Assembly (NCBI GenBank): GCA_947593515.1
Contig: CANQDQ010000001.1
Location: forward strand, 124,001-188,000
DNA from: an uncultured Bacteroidales bacterium
Lineage (GTDB): Bacteria; Bacteroidota; Bacteroidia; Bacteroidales; UBA11471
DNA length: 64,000 nucleotides
Direction of reading: 5' to 3'
Each line of letters begins with the position of its first letter. Positions within the stretch are counted from its first letter, which is position 1. The notes under the pieces were generated by a model, which saw only the letters and a program-made list of their open reading frames with translations, was not told the origin of the DNA and ran no database searches. Below, one piece after another: positions 45,606-54,357 of the stretch. The translations under genes were made by a program, and so were the position numbers.

Positions 45606-46601
45606 TTAGGGTACTTCTACCTTGTTGAGTATCTCGCTGACGATTTCTTCGGCGGTGATGTTGTTGGCTTCGGCTTCGTAGCTGAGACCGATACGGTGCC
45701 GCATCACATCGTGGCATACGGCGCGCACGTCTTCGGGCACGACATACCCCCGCTGTTTGAGGAACGCATACGAGCGGGCTGCCAATGCCAGATTGATAGA
45801 GGCACGCGGCGATGCGCCGAAAGCTATCATGTTCTTCATTTCGCCAAGACCGTGCTCGTCGGGATAACGGGTGGCAAAGACGATATCGACGATATAGCGT
45901 TCTATCTTTTCATCGACATAGACCTGCTGCACGATTTTACGCGCTTCGACAATATCTTCGGTTTTGAGTACGGGTTTTATCTCTGCCCTTTCGCCGGCGA
46001 TGTTTTGCCGAATGATGAGTTTCTCCTCCTCTTTCTTGGGATAGTTGATGATGACTTTGAGGAGGAAACGATCGACTTGCGCTTCGGGCAGCGGATAGGT
46101 GCCTTCCTGCTCTATGGGGTTCTGGGTAGCCATTACGAGGAAAGGGTCGTCGAGTTTGTAGGTGTTCTCGCCGATGGTTACCTGCCGCTCCTGCATGGCT
46201 TCGAGCAAGGCGCTCTGCACTTTGGCGGGGGCGCGGTTTATTTCATCTGCCAATACGAAGTTGGCGAATACGGGACCTTTCTTTACCTGAAACTGCTCTT
46301 TTGCCTGACTGTACACCATCGTACCCACGACGTCGGCGGGGAGCAGGTCGGGCGTAAACTGTATGCGGTTGTACTTGGCGTCGATGAGCGATGCCAACGT
46401 TTTAATGGCAAGGGTCTTTGCCAATCCGGGCACACCTTCGAGCAAAATGTGTCCGTTGGAAAGCAGACCTATCATCAGCGAATCGACCAGATGCTTCTGC
46501 CCGACGATGACTTGGTCCATGCCCATCGTAATCATATTGACAAAAGAACTTTTGCTCGCAATCAGCTCGTTCAATTCCCGAATATCTACTGTCTGGCTCA
46601 T
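45606..46601 (-). CDS. MoxR-family AAA+ ATPase of the Bat operon
   Basis: A 331-residue AAA+ ATPase. Walker A is LLEGVPGLAKT (about 54-64), Walker B lies in VLADEINRAPAKVQSALLEA (about 117-136), sensor 1 is VMATQNPIEQEGTYPLPEAQ, and the C-terminal lid is helical. MoxR ATPases remodel or load metal onto proteins that carry VWA domains, matching the four downstream genes. It is the first gene of the operon and is preceded by an exact -7 box. Confidence 0.93.
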   Translation of the reverse strand: MSQTVDIRELNELIASKSSFVNMITMGMDQVIVGQKHLVDSLMIGLLSNGHILLEGVPGLAKTLAIKTLASLIDAKYNRIQFTPDLLPADVVGTMVYSQAKEQFQVKKGPVFANFVLADEINRAPAKVQSALLEAMQERQVTIGENTYKLDDPFLVMATQNPIEQEGTYPLPEAQVDRFLLKVIINYPKKEEEKLIIRQNIAGERAEIKPVLKTEDIVEARKIVQQVYVDEKIERYIVDIVFATRYPDEHGLGEMKNMIAFGASPRASINLALAARSYAFLKQRGYVVPEDVRAVCHDVMRHRIGLSYEAEANNITAEEIVSEILNKVEVP

Positions 46602-46646
46602 AATTACAGAGTTTTCTTATGGTTATACAATTCTATCTTTCTTTTG

Positions 46647-46654
46647 CAAATGTA
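46647..46654 (-). promoter_or_regulatory. -7 promoter box TACATTTG for the bat operon
   Basis: An exact TAnnTTTG match on the minus strand, 45 bases before the moxR-like start codon. It is the only evident promoter of the eight-gene operon. Confidence 0.65.
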
Positions 46655-46707
46655 CGCATGATTATTTTTGAATTTAACAATTAAAGTGTTAAATCATTAA
46701 TACATTT

Positions 46708-46751
46708 CTATTAAAAAAAACTAAGTCGTCTTTCTTGCGGAAAGACGACTT
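46708..46751 (-). terminator. Terminator after the HU-LysM gene
   Basis: On the minus strand AAGTCGTCTTTC pairs with GAAAGACGACTT across a 5-base loop and is followed by AG and then eight T. A classic intrinsic terminator. Confidence 0.9.
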
Positions 46752-46763
46752 GATTTTTTCGGG

Positions 46764-48026
46764 TTATTCGTATTTTTCTTTCAAACGGAGGGCAAGGTCT
46801 TGGGCTTTTTGCAAAGAAGCCTCGTCGTTTGCATCGATGCCGTATTTGCGGGCATCGGGTACAGCCAAATCGAAACCGACAGGTATGCGGTTGGGATTCG
46901 ATATGCGGGTTTTGTTTTCTTCGTAGATATATACCCAAAAATCCTTGTGCCCGTAGTATTTCAATGCCAACAAGGTGAGGCGCGAGCCTTTGCCCATGCG
47001 TTCCGTCGCCACCGGCGGGAGCGTCGACACATCGACATCGTCCGCAGGTGAAGTCGTTTCCGGTGTAGAAACAAGCGACTCGCCGGAATTGTTCTCGGGC
47101 AGCGGGAGCGTCGGCTGCGATTCGTCGCCGGCAGACGGCTCCGACGGGAAATAATACGTCCATACGTCGCGCATCGAAATGCCCTGCCGCTGCAACTGCC
47201 ATGCAGCACTGCACGTCAGAAGCAGCAATACCACCAACACGGCGCAAAGGGTGGAGAGCACGGGTCGGCGGCAGATTTTTTCCCAAAGGGTTTCAGCACT
47301 GTCGTCATCGTCGCTCTCGTCCTCGTCTTCATTTTCGACTGTAAGGGTCGGAGTCGCAACGGGCGTTTCCTCCTTCGGGGCTTCCGGTTCTTCGACGGGT
47401 GTTTCAGCAGGTTCCGAAACATCGACACGAGCGGTAACGACAGGAGTTTCTGCCGTCGCGGATTTCGTTTTTTCTTCTGCCTTTTGTTGCTGCTGTTCGG
47501 TGGTTTTCAATTTTTCTATCACCAAATCGGACAACGCATCAAGTTCTTTTTCAGAAAGTTTCGTTACCGAAGGGTCGGCTGCCGGCTGTTCCGCCGGCGC
47601 AGGAGCCTCGACCGGTTTATTTTCCGGCGCCGGCTGCGAGGGCATTTCATCTTCCGGCTCGTCGTCGGAAGCGTCGGATTCTTCCGGCATATCGAGAACA
47701 ACATCGTCTGGCAATACTTCGGGAACGAATGCGGAAAACGGGGCATTGACTGCCTCGCGCATCGACTTGTCGGGCGTGAACGAAAGTTTGTAGTGTCCGG
47801 GTATCTCCATCGGCTCGCCCGTATGGACATTGACACTGGTGCGGGCGTCCACCCATATCGAACGGAACTGCCCCAACCCGTTTATTTTCAAACTTTCACC
47901 TTGTACCAGCGTATCGGAGAGCAACGAGAAAAATTCTTTCAGAAACTGCTCCGCCTCTTTTTTTGTGGAGTCGCTTTTCCGGCTCAACTGGTCGGTCAAT
48001 TCGGACAATGATATTTTGGTGTTCAT
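46764..48026 (-). CDS. Membrane-anchored HU-LysM fusion protein
   Basis: A 420-residue fusion. Residues 1-95 are an HU/IHF-type DNA-binding domain (LKINGLGQFRSIWVDARTS, then HYKLSFTPDKSMREAVN). Residues 96-250 are a long linker rich in Pro, Glu, Asp and Ala with a short helix near 155-175. Residues 255-277 are a single transmembrane segment. Residues 343-391 resemble a LysM-type wall-binding domain (GSRLTLLALKYYGHKDFW, then NPNRIPVGFDLAVP). With the HU part in the cytoplasm the LysM part would lie in the periplasm. The start overlaps the stop of the upstream HU gene (ATGA). A tether between nucleoid and cell wall is an inference. Confidence 0.8.
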   Translation of the reverse strand: MNTKISLSELTDQLSRKSDSTKKEAEQFLKEFFSLLSDTLVQGESLKINGLGQFRSIWVDARTSVNVHTGEPMEIPGHYKLSFTPDKSMREAVNAPFSAFVPEVLPDDVVLDMPEESDASDDEPEDEMPSQPAPENKPVEAPAPAEQPAADPSVTKLSEKELDALSDLVIEKLKTTEQQQQKAEEKTKSATAETPVVTARVDVSEPAETPVEEPEAPKEETPVATPTLTVENEDEDESDDDDSAETLWEKICRRPVLSTLCAVLVVLLLLTCSAAWQLQRQGISMRDVWTYYFPSEPSAGDESQPTLPLPENNSGESLVSTPETTSPADDVDVSTLPPVATERMGKGSRLTLLALKYYGHKDFWVYIYEENKTRISNPNRIPVGFDLAVPDARKYGIDANDEASLQKAQDLALRLKEKYE

Positions 48027-48310
48027 CGTACGGGATTTTCTTTTATGCGATTTTTCAAAACGGCTCCGGGCTTAAATGTCAATATGATACGGGGCGGTAT
48101 AAGCATACGTTTCCCCGTTGCGGGATTGACGGAAATGCGTTCGAGCTTCTTGCGCGGCTCGAAAACGCCGAAGCCCTGTATCGAAACCGAATCCATAGAG
48201 ACGCTGCGCTCTTTGATGATTTGCAGCAATCCCGAATAAAAGGCATCAACGCTTTTCTTGTCTTTGCCCAACCGTTCTTGCAAAATCGAAAAAAATTGTT
48301 TATGCTCCAC
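48023..48310 (-). CDS. HU/IHF-family DNA-binding protein
   Basis: A 95-residue HU-like protein. The body region ISVNPATGKRMLIPPRIILT corresponds to the DNA-bending arm (NPATGK, then P), and FKPGAVLKNRI to the C-terminal helix. GTG at 48310 is taken as the start; a TTG two codons earlier (48316) is possible, and no ATG occurs before residue 40. The sequence AATTTTTG just upstream may be a weak -7 box. It is translationally coupled to the HU-LysM fusion, so the two may form heterodimers. Confidence 0.83.
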   Translation of the reverse strand: MEHKQFFSILQERLGKDKKSVDAFYSGLLQIIKERSVSMDSVSIQGFGVFEPRKKLERISVNPATGKRMLIPPRIILTFKPGAVLKNRIKENPVR

Positions 48311-48406
48311 TTGCAAAAATTTTTATTTTCAAGCGGCTATATTACGATTTTTTTTTGAGGTGGCAAAATTCCTTTCAAAAAAAGTCGAGAGAGGCGTCGC
48401 AATATC

Positions 48407-48443
48407 GAAAAAAAGCCCCGACGGGATTTGCGCCGTCGGGGCT
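48407..48443 (-). terminator. Terminator after rho
   Basis: On the minus strand AGCCCCGACGG pairs with CCGTCGGGGCT across an 8-base loop and is followed by seven T. It lies 20 bases past the rho stop codon. Confidence 0.9.
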
Positions 48444-48463
48444 GATTATAAAACAAGCGATTG

Positions 48464-50386
48464 TCAATCGTTCATCGAGAGCAGCAATTCTTCGTTGGAC
48501 ACGGTATTTTCCATACGACCTTTGATGAAGTCCATCGCCTCGATGGAGTTCATATCGGAAAGATATTTGCGGAGTATCCACATACGATTGAGGGTATCTT
48601 GGTCGAGCAGCAAATCGTCGCGGCGGGTGCTCGACGCCATGATATCGACAGCGGGGAATATGCGCTTGTTGGAGAGTTTGCGGTCGAGCTGCAACTCCAT
48701 GTTGCCGGTACCCTTAAACTCTTCGAAAATGACGTCGTCCATTTTGGAGCCGGTTTCGGTGAGCGCCGTGGCGATAATCGTCAGACTGCCTCCGCCTTCG
48801 ATGTTGCGGGCTGCGCCGAAGAAACGTTTGGGCTTGTGCAAGGCGTTGGCATCGACACCGCCGGAAAGCACTTTTCCCGACGCAGGCGATACGGTGTTGT
48901 AGGCACGGGCAAGGCGGGTGATGGAGTCGAGCAGTATCACGACGTCGTGTCCGCACTCGACCATGCGTTTGGCTTTTTCGAGGACGATGCTGGCCACTTT
49001 GACGTGGCGCTCGGCAGGTTCGTCGAAAGTCGATGAAATGACTTCGGCTCTTACGCTCCGCGCCATATCGGTAACCTCTTCGGGTCGTTCGTCGATGAGG
49101 AGTATCATCATATAGACTTCGGGGTGGTTGTCGGCAATAGCGTTTGCTATATCTTTGAGCAACATCGTTTTACCCGTTTTCGGCTGTGCCACGATAAGTC
49201 CGCGCTGCCCTTTTCCGATAGGGGCGAACATATCGACCACGCGACACGAAAGATTGTCGTCGGAGCGTCCGCGCGTGAGTTTGAATTTTTCTTCGGGGAA
49301 AAGCGGGGTCAAGTGGTCGAATGGCACACGGTCGCGCACAAATTCGGGCGAGCGTCCGTTTATGCGGTCGACTTTCACCAGCGGGAAATATTTTTCACCC
49401 TCTTTCGGGGGACGTATGGGTCCCTCGACGACATCGCCGGTTTTGAGACCGAAGAGTTTGACCTGCGAGGGCGATACGTAAATATCGTCGGGCGAAGCCA
49501 GATAGTTATAATCGGAAGAGCGGAGGAAGCCGTAACCGTCGGGCATCATTTCGAGCACGCCCACGCCGTCGAGTATTCCGTCGAAATCAAAACTCTTTTC
49601 GGGAACAGGCTGGCGATAAGACTGCATGGCTCCGGCATCGTTTCCGTTGTTTCGCAAACGGGGCATGAAACGCTGGCGTTCTCCGCGCGGGAAAAAGTTG
49701 CGGAGGTGCACTTCCGGTTGTTCGGGCAGCGGTTTCACCGCCGGAGTTTCTTCTTTTGGAGTTTCCTCCACAGCAACAGGGGCAGAAGCGGGTTCTTCAT
49801 CAGCAGTATCGACGGTATCGGCAGCATCGTCGACAGCCGCATCGAAGTCGATTTCCATTTTATGTTTCGGACGGCGACCCCGCGTCGGTTTTTCTTCCGA
49901 CGGGGCAGGTTCCGTTTTTTCGGATACCGGCTCCACTACGACCGATTCTTCGGGATAGGTAATCTCTATCTGCTCCGTCAAATCGGGGTGAGTATAACGG
50001 ACTTTGTGCATCGCTGTTCCATCCTCCGAAAGCGTTTCGTCCGAAACGGCAGCTTCTTGCAGCAGCTCCGGTATAGGAGATGAATTTTCTTTGATTCTGG
50101 GGCGGCGTCCGCGACGGGGCTTCTCGTTCGATACCGTATTTTCATCGGATTTTTCGTCGGAGTTATTTTCGAGAGGCTTCGTTCTCGGACGTCCCGGACG
50201 TCTTTTTGCCGGCTGATTTTCCTGCTGAACGTTTCGTTTTCCCGCCATATCGATAGCCTGTTGGTCGAGAATGGCGTAAACCAGCTCGTCTTTGTCGGAA
50301 AGATCGGCTTCTTTCAAATTCATTTCCCGTGCAAGCGCGTGTAATTCATCAAGACTTTTGTCTTTCAGTTCCAAAATATTGTACAT
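48464..50386 (-). CDS. rho: Transcription termination factor Rho with long disordered insertion
   Basis: A 640-residue Rho. Residues 1-45 are the N-terminal helical domain. Residues 46-262 form a low-complexity, mostly acidic region with three basic AT-hook-like motifs (62-70 RRPGRPRTK, 91-99 RRGRRPRIK, 168-176 PTRGRRPKH). The RNA-binding cold-shock-like domain follows (about 268-345; [20 protein letters not shown]), then the ATPase with P-loop QPKTGKT (401-407), Walker [13 protein letters not shown], and the Q- and R-loops. E. coli Rho has about 419 residues. Rho unwinds RNA-DNA hybrids to end transcription. In B. thetaiotaomicron a comparable insertion was reported, from memory, to drive condensate formation. 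Confidence 0.95.
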   Translation of the reverse strand: MYNILELKDKSLDELHALAREMNLKEADLSDKDELVYAILDQQAIDMAGKRNVQQENQPAKRRPGRPRTKPLENNSDEKSDENTVSNEKPRRGRRPRIKENSSPIPELLQEAAVSDETLSEDGTAMHKVRYTHPDLTEQIEITYPEESVVVEPVSEKTEPAPSEEKPTRGRRPKHKMEIDFDAAVDDAADTVDTADEEPASAPVAVEETPKEETPAVKPLPEQPEVHLRNFFPRGERQRFMPRLRNNGNDAGAMQSYRQPVPEKSFDFDGILDGVGVLEMMPDGYGFLRSSDYNYLASPDDIYVSPSQVKLFGLKTGDVVEGPIRPPKEGEKYFPLVKVDRINGRSPEFVRDRVPFDHLTPLFPEEKFKLTRGRSDDNLSCRVVDMFAPIGKGQRGLIVAQPKTGKTMLLKDIANAIADNHPEVYMMILLIDERPEEVTDMARSVRAEVISSTFDEPAERHVKVASIVLEKAKRMVECGHDVVILLDSITRLARAYNTVSPASGKVLSGGVDANALHKPKRFFGAARNIEGGGSLTIIATALTETGSKMDDVIFEEFKGTGNMELQLDRKLSNKRIFPAVDIMASSTRRDDLLLDQDTLNRMWILRKYLSDMNSIEAMDFIKGRMENTVSNEELLLSMND

Positions 50387-50483
50387 AAATTTTGATTTTC
50401 AGCGCAGCTATCCGCCATATACCATACAGAAAGCCGCTTTTCCACGAATGGAAGATAAAATGAAATTATTGTTTCTGATTAGT

Positions 50484-50519
50484 CGGAATAAAGAGAAAAC
50501 TTATACCTTTTTTATTCCG
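50484..50519 (-). promoter_or_regulatory. Hairpin at the start of the rho leader
   Basis: CGGAATAAA and TTTATTCCG pair across an 18-base loop just downstream of the -7 box. The rho leader is about 130 bases long. A regulatory role is possible but not shown. Confidence 0.35.
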
Positions 50520-50522
50520 CTG

Positions 50523-50530
50523 CAAATGTA
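50523..50530 (-). promoter_or_regulatory. -7 promoter box TACATTTG for rho
   Basis: An exact TAnnTTTG match on the minus strand, 136 bases before the rho start codon. Confidence 0.65.
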
Positions 50531-50582
50531 AAGGTTTTTTTTGACAAAACGGGATTTCGGGCAAAGAAGTTTTTTATGTTAA

Positions 50583-51920
50583 TTATTTTTCACATTTTAT
50601 TTCCAAAACCCGTCGGGTGTCGGACGATATTTTATAATTGTCGGAAGCCCGTTCGCCGATAATCCACACGATTTCTTCGCTCGAACAGAGGAGCCACGTG
50701 TTTTGTTTGCGGGAGAGCGTATATTTATGGTCGGTGAAATAGTCGCTCAACTTCCGGTGTCCGTTCATGCCGAAAGGTTTGAAGCGGTCGCCCTCGCGCC
50801 ACTGCCGCACCCGCAGAGGGAAAGGCAGGGCATCGGCATCGAAGCAGGCGGTGTCGCTGCTACGGGGTATTTCGTAACCGTCGGCATCGTATTCGGCAAA
50901 GGTGAGGCATACCGGCACCTCGACACGGGAAACGCCTTTTTCTATATAATACTCCCGGCTCTCCTCGCGGCGGGGATAGAGTACAAATTCGTTCCGGTCT
51001 TTGAGCAGGCGGTACAGGGGGGCATCGAAAAATTTTCCCGACGGGGCATCGATTGCCGCCCAGATGTCATCGAGTTGGGAGGAGAGAAAACCATAATCGC
51101 GTATCAACTCGAAAAGCAGCGTGCGGGCACCGGCAAGCCCCCGCAGCGCGGTGAGGTCGATGTGCAGTCCGTCGTCCTCGCGGCGGAGCAGCTGCCGGCG
51201 GTAACGGGCGACAGCCTCCCGATAGATTTCTTCGACTTCGCGCAACTGCGTACTCATGCGGGCAAGCGTATCGCTTACCGAAGGATTGATTTCACGCAGG
51301 AGCGGCAGGAGCTGCAACCGTATTTTGTTGCGGGTGTAGAGGGTTTCGCGATTGGTGCTGTCGATGACGAATCCGAGCCGTCGGTCGGCAAGATAGCTTT
51401 CTATGTCGGCGCGACTGAGCGAAAGCAGCGGGCGTATGACCGTACCGTTTACGGGCTGTATGCCGGTAAGTCCCGTCAATCCCGTACCGCGAATAAGGTT
51501 GAGCAAGAGGGTCTCGACCGAGTCGTCGCGGTGGTGCGCCACCGCCACGTATGCCGCGCCCGCTTCGCGCCGCTGCTGCTCGAACCACGCATAGCGCAGC
51601 TCGCGGCAAGCCATTTCTACGGAGAGTTTGTTTTCGGCGGCATAGGCAAGCGTGTCGAATGCCGTTTCTCTGAAAGGCACGCCCAAGCGCTCCGCCGTAT
51701 CGGCAGCGAAACAGCGGTCGCGCAGCGACTCCTCGCCGCGCAGCCCGAAATTGCAATGGCAGGCTTCGCAACGATAGCCCAGCTCGACAAGTATGGAAAG
51801 CAGTGCCACCGAATCGGCGCCGCCGCTCAACCCCACCAGCACACTATCTCCCGCCGTAAGCGGAATATTCCGCCCGATATAGCGCCTTACGCGCTCAACC
51901 GTTGAAAGATGATTGTCCAT
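50583..51920 (-). CDS. tilS: tRNA(Ile)-lysidine synthase TilS
   Basis: A 445-residue N-type ATP pyrophosphatase. The PP-loop is VLVGLSGGADSVALL (about 28-42). HCNFGLRGEESLRD and VAHHRDDSVETLLLNLIRGT (about 130-150) are the TilS signatures. The C-terminal domain (about 370-445; FGMNGHRKLSDYFTDHKY) binds tRNA. The enzyme changes C34 of the CAU-anticodon tRNA-Ile to lysidine so that it reads AUA. ATG at 51920 was chosen; an in-frame TTG at 51944 belongs to the promoter box. It is divergent from pheS. Confidence 0.93.
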   Translation of the reverse strand: MDNHLSTVERVRRYIGRNIPLTAGDSVLVGLSGGADSVALLSILVELGYRCEACHCNFGLRGEESLRDRCFAADTAERLGVPFRETAFDTLAYAAENKLSVEMACRELRYAWFEQQRREAGAAYVAVAHHRDDSVETLLLNLIRGTGLTGLTGIQPVNGTVIRPLLSLSRADIESYLADRRLGFVIDSTNRETLYTRNKIRLQLLPLLREINPSVSDTLARMSTQLREVEEIYREAVARYRRQLLRREDDGLHIDLTALRGLAGARTLLFELIRDYGFLSSQLDDIWAAIDAPSGKFFDAPLYRLLKDRNEFVLYPRREESREYYIEKGVSRVEVPVCLTFAEYDADGYEIPRSSDTACFDADALPFPLRVRQWREGDRFKPFGMNGHRKLSDYFTDHKYTLSRKQNTWLLCSSEEIVWIIGERASDNYKISSDTRRVLEIKCEK

Positions 51921-51941
51921 GACGATTCGCCGTTTCTTCTG

Positions 51942-51949
51942 CAAACATA
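51942..51949 (-). promoter_or_regulatory. -7 promoter box TATGTTTG for tilS
   Basis: An exact TAnnTTTG match on the minus strand, 21 bases before the tilS start. Confidence 0.6.
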
Positions 51950-52001
51950 CGATTTTTTTTCGTTTTTCTTCTTGTTTTAAGGGTTATCCGTTCCAATTTA
52001 C

Positions 52002-52009
52002 TAAATTTG
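52002..52009 (+). promoter_or_regulatory. -7 promoter box TAAATTTG for pheS
   Basis: An exact TAnnTTTG match, 30 bases before the pheS start codon and divergent from the tilS promoter. Confidence 0.65.
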
Positions 52010-52039
52010 CATCGGAAAAACGGAAATTTTCATCAAGAC

Positions 52040-53059
52040 ATGATCGACAAAATAAATCAACTCAAAAAAGAGATCGAGTCCCTGACGGCATCGAAAGCCG
52101 AAGAAATAGAGGCTCTGCGTATCAAATACCTGAGCAAGAAAGGTGAAATATCGGCTCTTTTCAACGATTTCAGAAACGTGGCTGCCGAAAGCAAACGGGA
52201 GGTGGGACAACTGCTGAACGAACTGAAAAACAGCGCCACCGAAAAAATAAATGCGCTGCGCGAAGCGTTGAGCGATGCCGCCGATGAAAACAAGGGCATC
52301 GACCTCACCCGCACGGCTTATCCACAGCCGCTGGGCACGCGCCACCCCCTTTCGATAGTGCGCGACGAGATATGCGACATCTTTGCCCGTCTGGGCTTCT
52401 CCATTGCCGAAGGTCCGGAAGTGGAGGACGACTGGCACGTGTTTTCTTCGTTGAACTTCGCCGAAGACCACCCCGCCCGCGATATGCAGGACACGTTTTT
52501 CATTCAGCGGTCGCCCGACGTGCTGCTGCGCACGCATACCTCATCGGTGCAGACGCGCGTGATGGAACACACGCAGCCGCCTATCCGCATCATCTGTCCG
52601 GGCCGCGTATATCGCAACGAAGCCATTTCGGCGCGGGCGCACTGCTTCTTCCACCAAATCGAAGGTCTGTACGTCGATAAAAACGTAACATTCGCCGACC
52701 TGAAACAGGCGCTGCTGTTCTTCGCCAAAGAGATGTTCGGCAGCGACACGAAAATACGGCTGCGCCCCTCCTACTTCCCCTTCACCGAGCCGAGCGCCGA
52801 AATGGATATTTCGTGCAACCTCTGCGGCGGAAAAGGCTGCTCGTTCTGCAAACACACGGGGTGGGTGGAAATTCTGGGCTGCGGCATGGTCGATCCCAAC
52901 GTGCTCGAAGCCTGCGGCATCGACAGCAAAGTATATACGGGATATGCGCTGGGCATGGGCATAGAGCGCATCACCAACCTGAAATATCAGGTAAAAGACC
53001 TGCGGCTGTTCTCGGAAAACGACCAGCGTTTCCTCGAAGAATTTCAAGCGGCACACTAA
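52040..53059 (+). CDS. pheS: Phenylalanine-tRNA ligase, alpha subunit
   Basis: A 339-residue class II synthetase subunit. An N-terminal coiled coil (about 1-85) that grips tRNA is followed by the catalytic core with motif 1 (RHPLSIVRDEICDIFARLGF), motif 2 (ICPGRVYRNEAISARAHCFF) and motif 3 (YALGMGIERITNLKY). A Cys cluster (CNLCGGKGCSFCKHTGW, four Cys) sits before the last strand, as in many bacterial PheS. It charges tRNA-Phe together with PheT, whose gene is not in this window. ATG at 52040 gives the standard start. nth follows after 18 bases. Confidence 0.95.
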   Translation: MIDKINQLKKEIESLTASKAEEIEALRIKYLSKKGEISALFNDFRNVAAESKREVGQLLNELKNSATEKINALREALSDAADENKGIDLTRTAYPQPLGTRHPLSIVRDEICDIFARLGFSIAEGPEVEDDWHVFSSLNFAEDHPARDMQDTFFIQRSPDVLLRTHTSSVQTRVMEHTQPPIRIICPGRVYRNEAISARAHCFFHQIEGLYVDKNVTFADLKQALLFFAKEMFGSDTKIRLRPSYFPFTEPSAEMDISCNLCGGKGCSFCKHTGWVEILGCGMVDPNVLEACGIDSKVYTGYALGMGIERITNLKYQVKDLRLFSENDQRFLEEFQAAH

Positions 53060-53077
53060 GCACACCTTATTTATATA

Positions 53078-53728
53078 ATGAAAACGGAAGAACGCTACCG
53101 CCGCATCATCGAATGGTTTTCGGTGAATATGCCGGTTGCCGAAACGGAGTTGCGGTATATGTCGCCGTTTCAACTCATCATCGCCGTGATACTCTCGGCG
53201 CAGTGCACCGACAAGCGGGTGAACATGATTACGCCCGCGCTGTTCGAGAAATACCCCACGCCCGAAAGCCTCGCCGCCGCCACGCCCGAAGAGGTGTATG
53301 AATACATCAAAAGCGTTTCGTATCCCAACAACAAAGCCCGCCACTTGGTGGGCATGGCGCGTATGCTGATTTCCGATTTCGGCGGGGAGGTGCCTTCCGA
53401 AGTCGATGAATTGATAAAGCTGCCCGGCGTCGGACGGAAGACGGCGAACGTGGTGGCATCGGTGGCATACAACAAGGAAGCGATGGCGGTGGATACGCAC
53501 GTGTTCCGCGTGTCGAACCGTCTCGGGCTGACCCGCAACTCCAAAACGCCGCTCGAAACCGAGCGCACGCTCGTCAAACATATTCCCGGACACCTGCTGC
53601 CCGTAGCGCACCACTGGCTCATTCTGCACGGACGCTACGTGTGCACCGCCCGCAATCCGAAATGCGCCGGCTGCGGCTTGCGCACCGCCTGCGCTTTCTT
53701 CGCCAAAAATCAAAAAGAGAAAGCGTAA
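53078..53728 (+). CDS. nth: Endonuclease III, DNA glycosylase/AP lyase
   Basis: A 216-residue Nth protein. The helix-hairpin-helix LPGVGRKTANVVAS holds the catalytic Lys. VDTHVFRVSNRLGL holds the catalytic Asp. The C-terminal iron-sulfur loop CTARNPKCAGCGLRTAC has four Cys with the spacing C-x6-C-x2-C-x5-C. It removes oxidised pyrimidines and cuts the resulting abasic site. It follows pheS by 18 bases and converges on ybaK. Confidence 0.95.
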   Translation: MKTEERYRRIIEWFSVNMPVAETELRYMSPFQLIIAVILSAQCTDKRVNMITPALFEKYPTPESLAAATPEEVYEYIKSVSYPNNKARHLVGMARMLISDFGGEVPSEVDELIKLPGVGRKTANVVASVAYNKEAMAVDTHVFRVSNRLGLTRNSKTPLETERTLVKHIPGHLLPVAHHWLILHGRYVCTARNPKCAGCGLRTACAFFAKNQKEKA

Positions 53729-53740
53729 TTTTCCGACCCA

Positions 53741-54217
53741 TCAAACGGCAATGTCGGCAGGGGTGGCGGATATGAAGCCGACCAGCGCGTGCGGGGCTAT
53801 TTTTATCTGCAAACCGCGCACGCCGGCACTCACGAATATGTAATCGTATTGCATCGCCGAAACGTGTATGTAGGTGGGGTACTGCTTTTTCATGCCGATG
53901 GGCGAACAGCCGCCCCGTATGTATCCGGTCGCGGGCAGGAGTTCTTTCATCGGTATCATCTCGGCGCTTTTGTTTCCCGAAATTTTGGCGGCGGCTTTCA
54001 ACTCGACTTCCTTGTCGCCCGGCACGACGCAGACGAAGATGCCGGTACGGTCGCCCCGCAGTACCAACGTTTTGAATACCTGCGCGATGTCCTCGCCCAA
54101 CTGTTCGGCAACGTGCGTGGCGGCGAGATTGTCGGGGTCGACTTCGTAGGGTATCAGCTCGTAAGGTATCGCGGCTTTGTCGAGCAGACGGGCGGCGTTG
54201 GTCTTATTGATTTTCAT
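53741..54217 (-). CDS. ybaK: Cys-tRNA(Pro)/Cys-tRNA(Cys) deacylase YbaK
   Basis: A 158-residue YbaK-family editing protein. KINKTNAARLLDKAAIPYEL opens it. The phrase FKTLVLRGDRTGIFVCVVPGDKEVELK holds the conserved Lys used by the family, and the tail (GVRGLQIKIAPHALVGFI) is typical. The enzyme frees Cys wrongly loaded on tRNA-Pro. Its own promoter box lies 33 bases upstream; it converges on nth with a 12-base gap. Confidence 0.93.
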   Translation of the reverse strand: MKINKTNAARLLDKAAIPYELIPYEVDPDNLAATHVAEQLGEDIAQVFKTLVLRGDRTGIFVCVVPGDKEVELKAAAKISGNKSAEMIPMKELLPATGYIRGGCSPIGMKKQYPTYIHVSAMQYDYIFVSAGVRGLQIKIAPHALVGFISATPADIAV

Positions 54218-54249
54218 AACGGTATCTATTTTCGGGAAAAATTTTCATG

Positions 54250-54257
54250 CAAAGATA
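54250..54257 (-). promoter_or_regulatory. -7 promoter box TATCTTTG for ybaK
   Basis: An exact TAnnTTTG match on the minus strand, 32 bases before the ybaK start. Confidence 0.6.
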
Positions 54258-54303
54258 CGGAGTATCAGGCATAATCCAAAGAACGGCGCAGCAAGAAAAT
54301 ACA

Positions 54304-54330
54304 GGGACCTCGACATCACGTCGAAGCCCC
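54304..54330 (-). terminator. Terminator after the RND efflux operon
   Basis: On the minus strand GGGGCTTCGAC pairs fully (two G-U pairs) with GTCGAGGTCCC across a 5-base loop, then TGTATTTTC. It lies between the PG0541-like gene and the ybaK promoter. Confidence 0.7.
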
Positions 54331-54357
54331 TGCGGGAGGGAATGTGTCTGAATGGAA

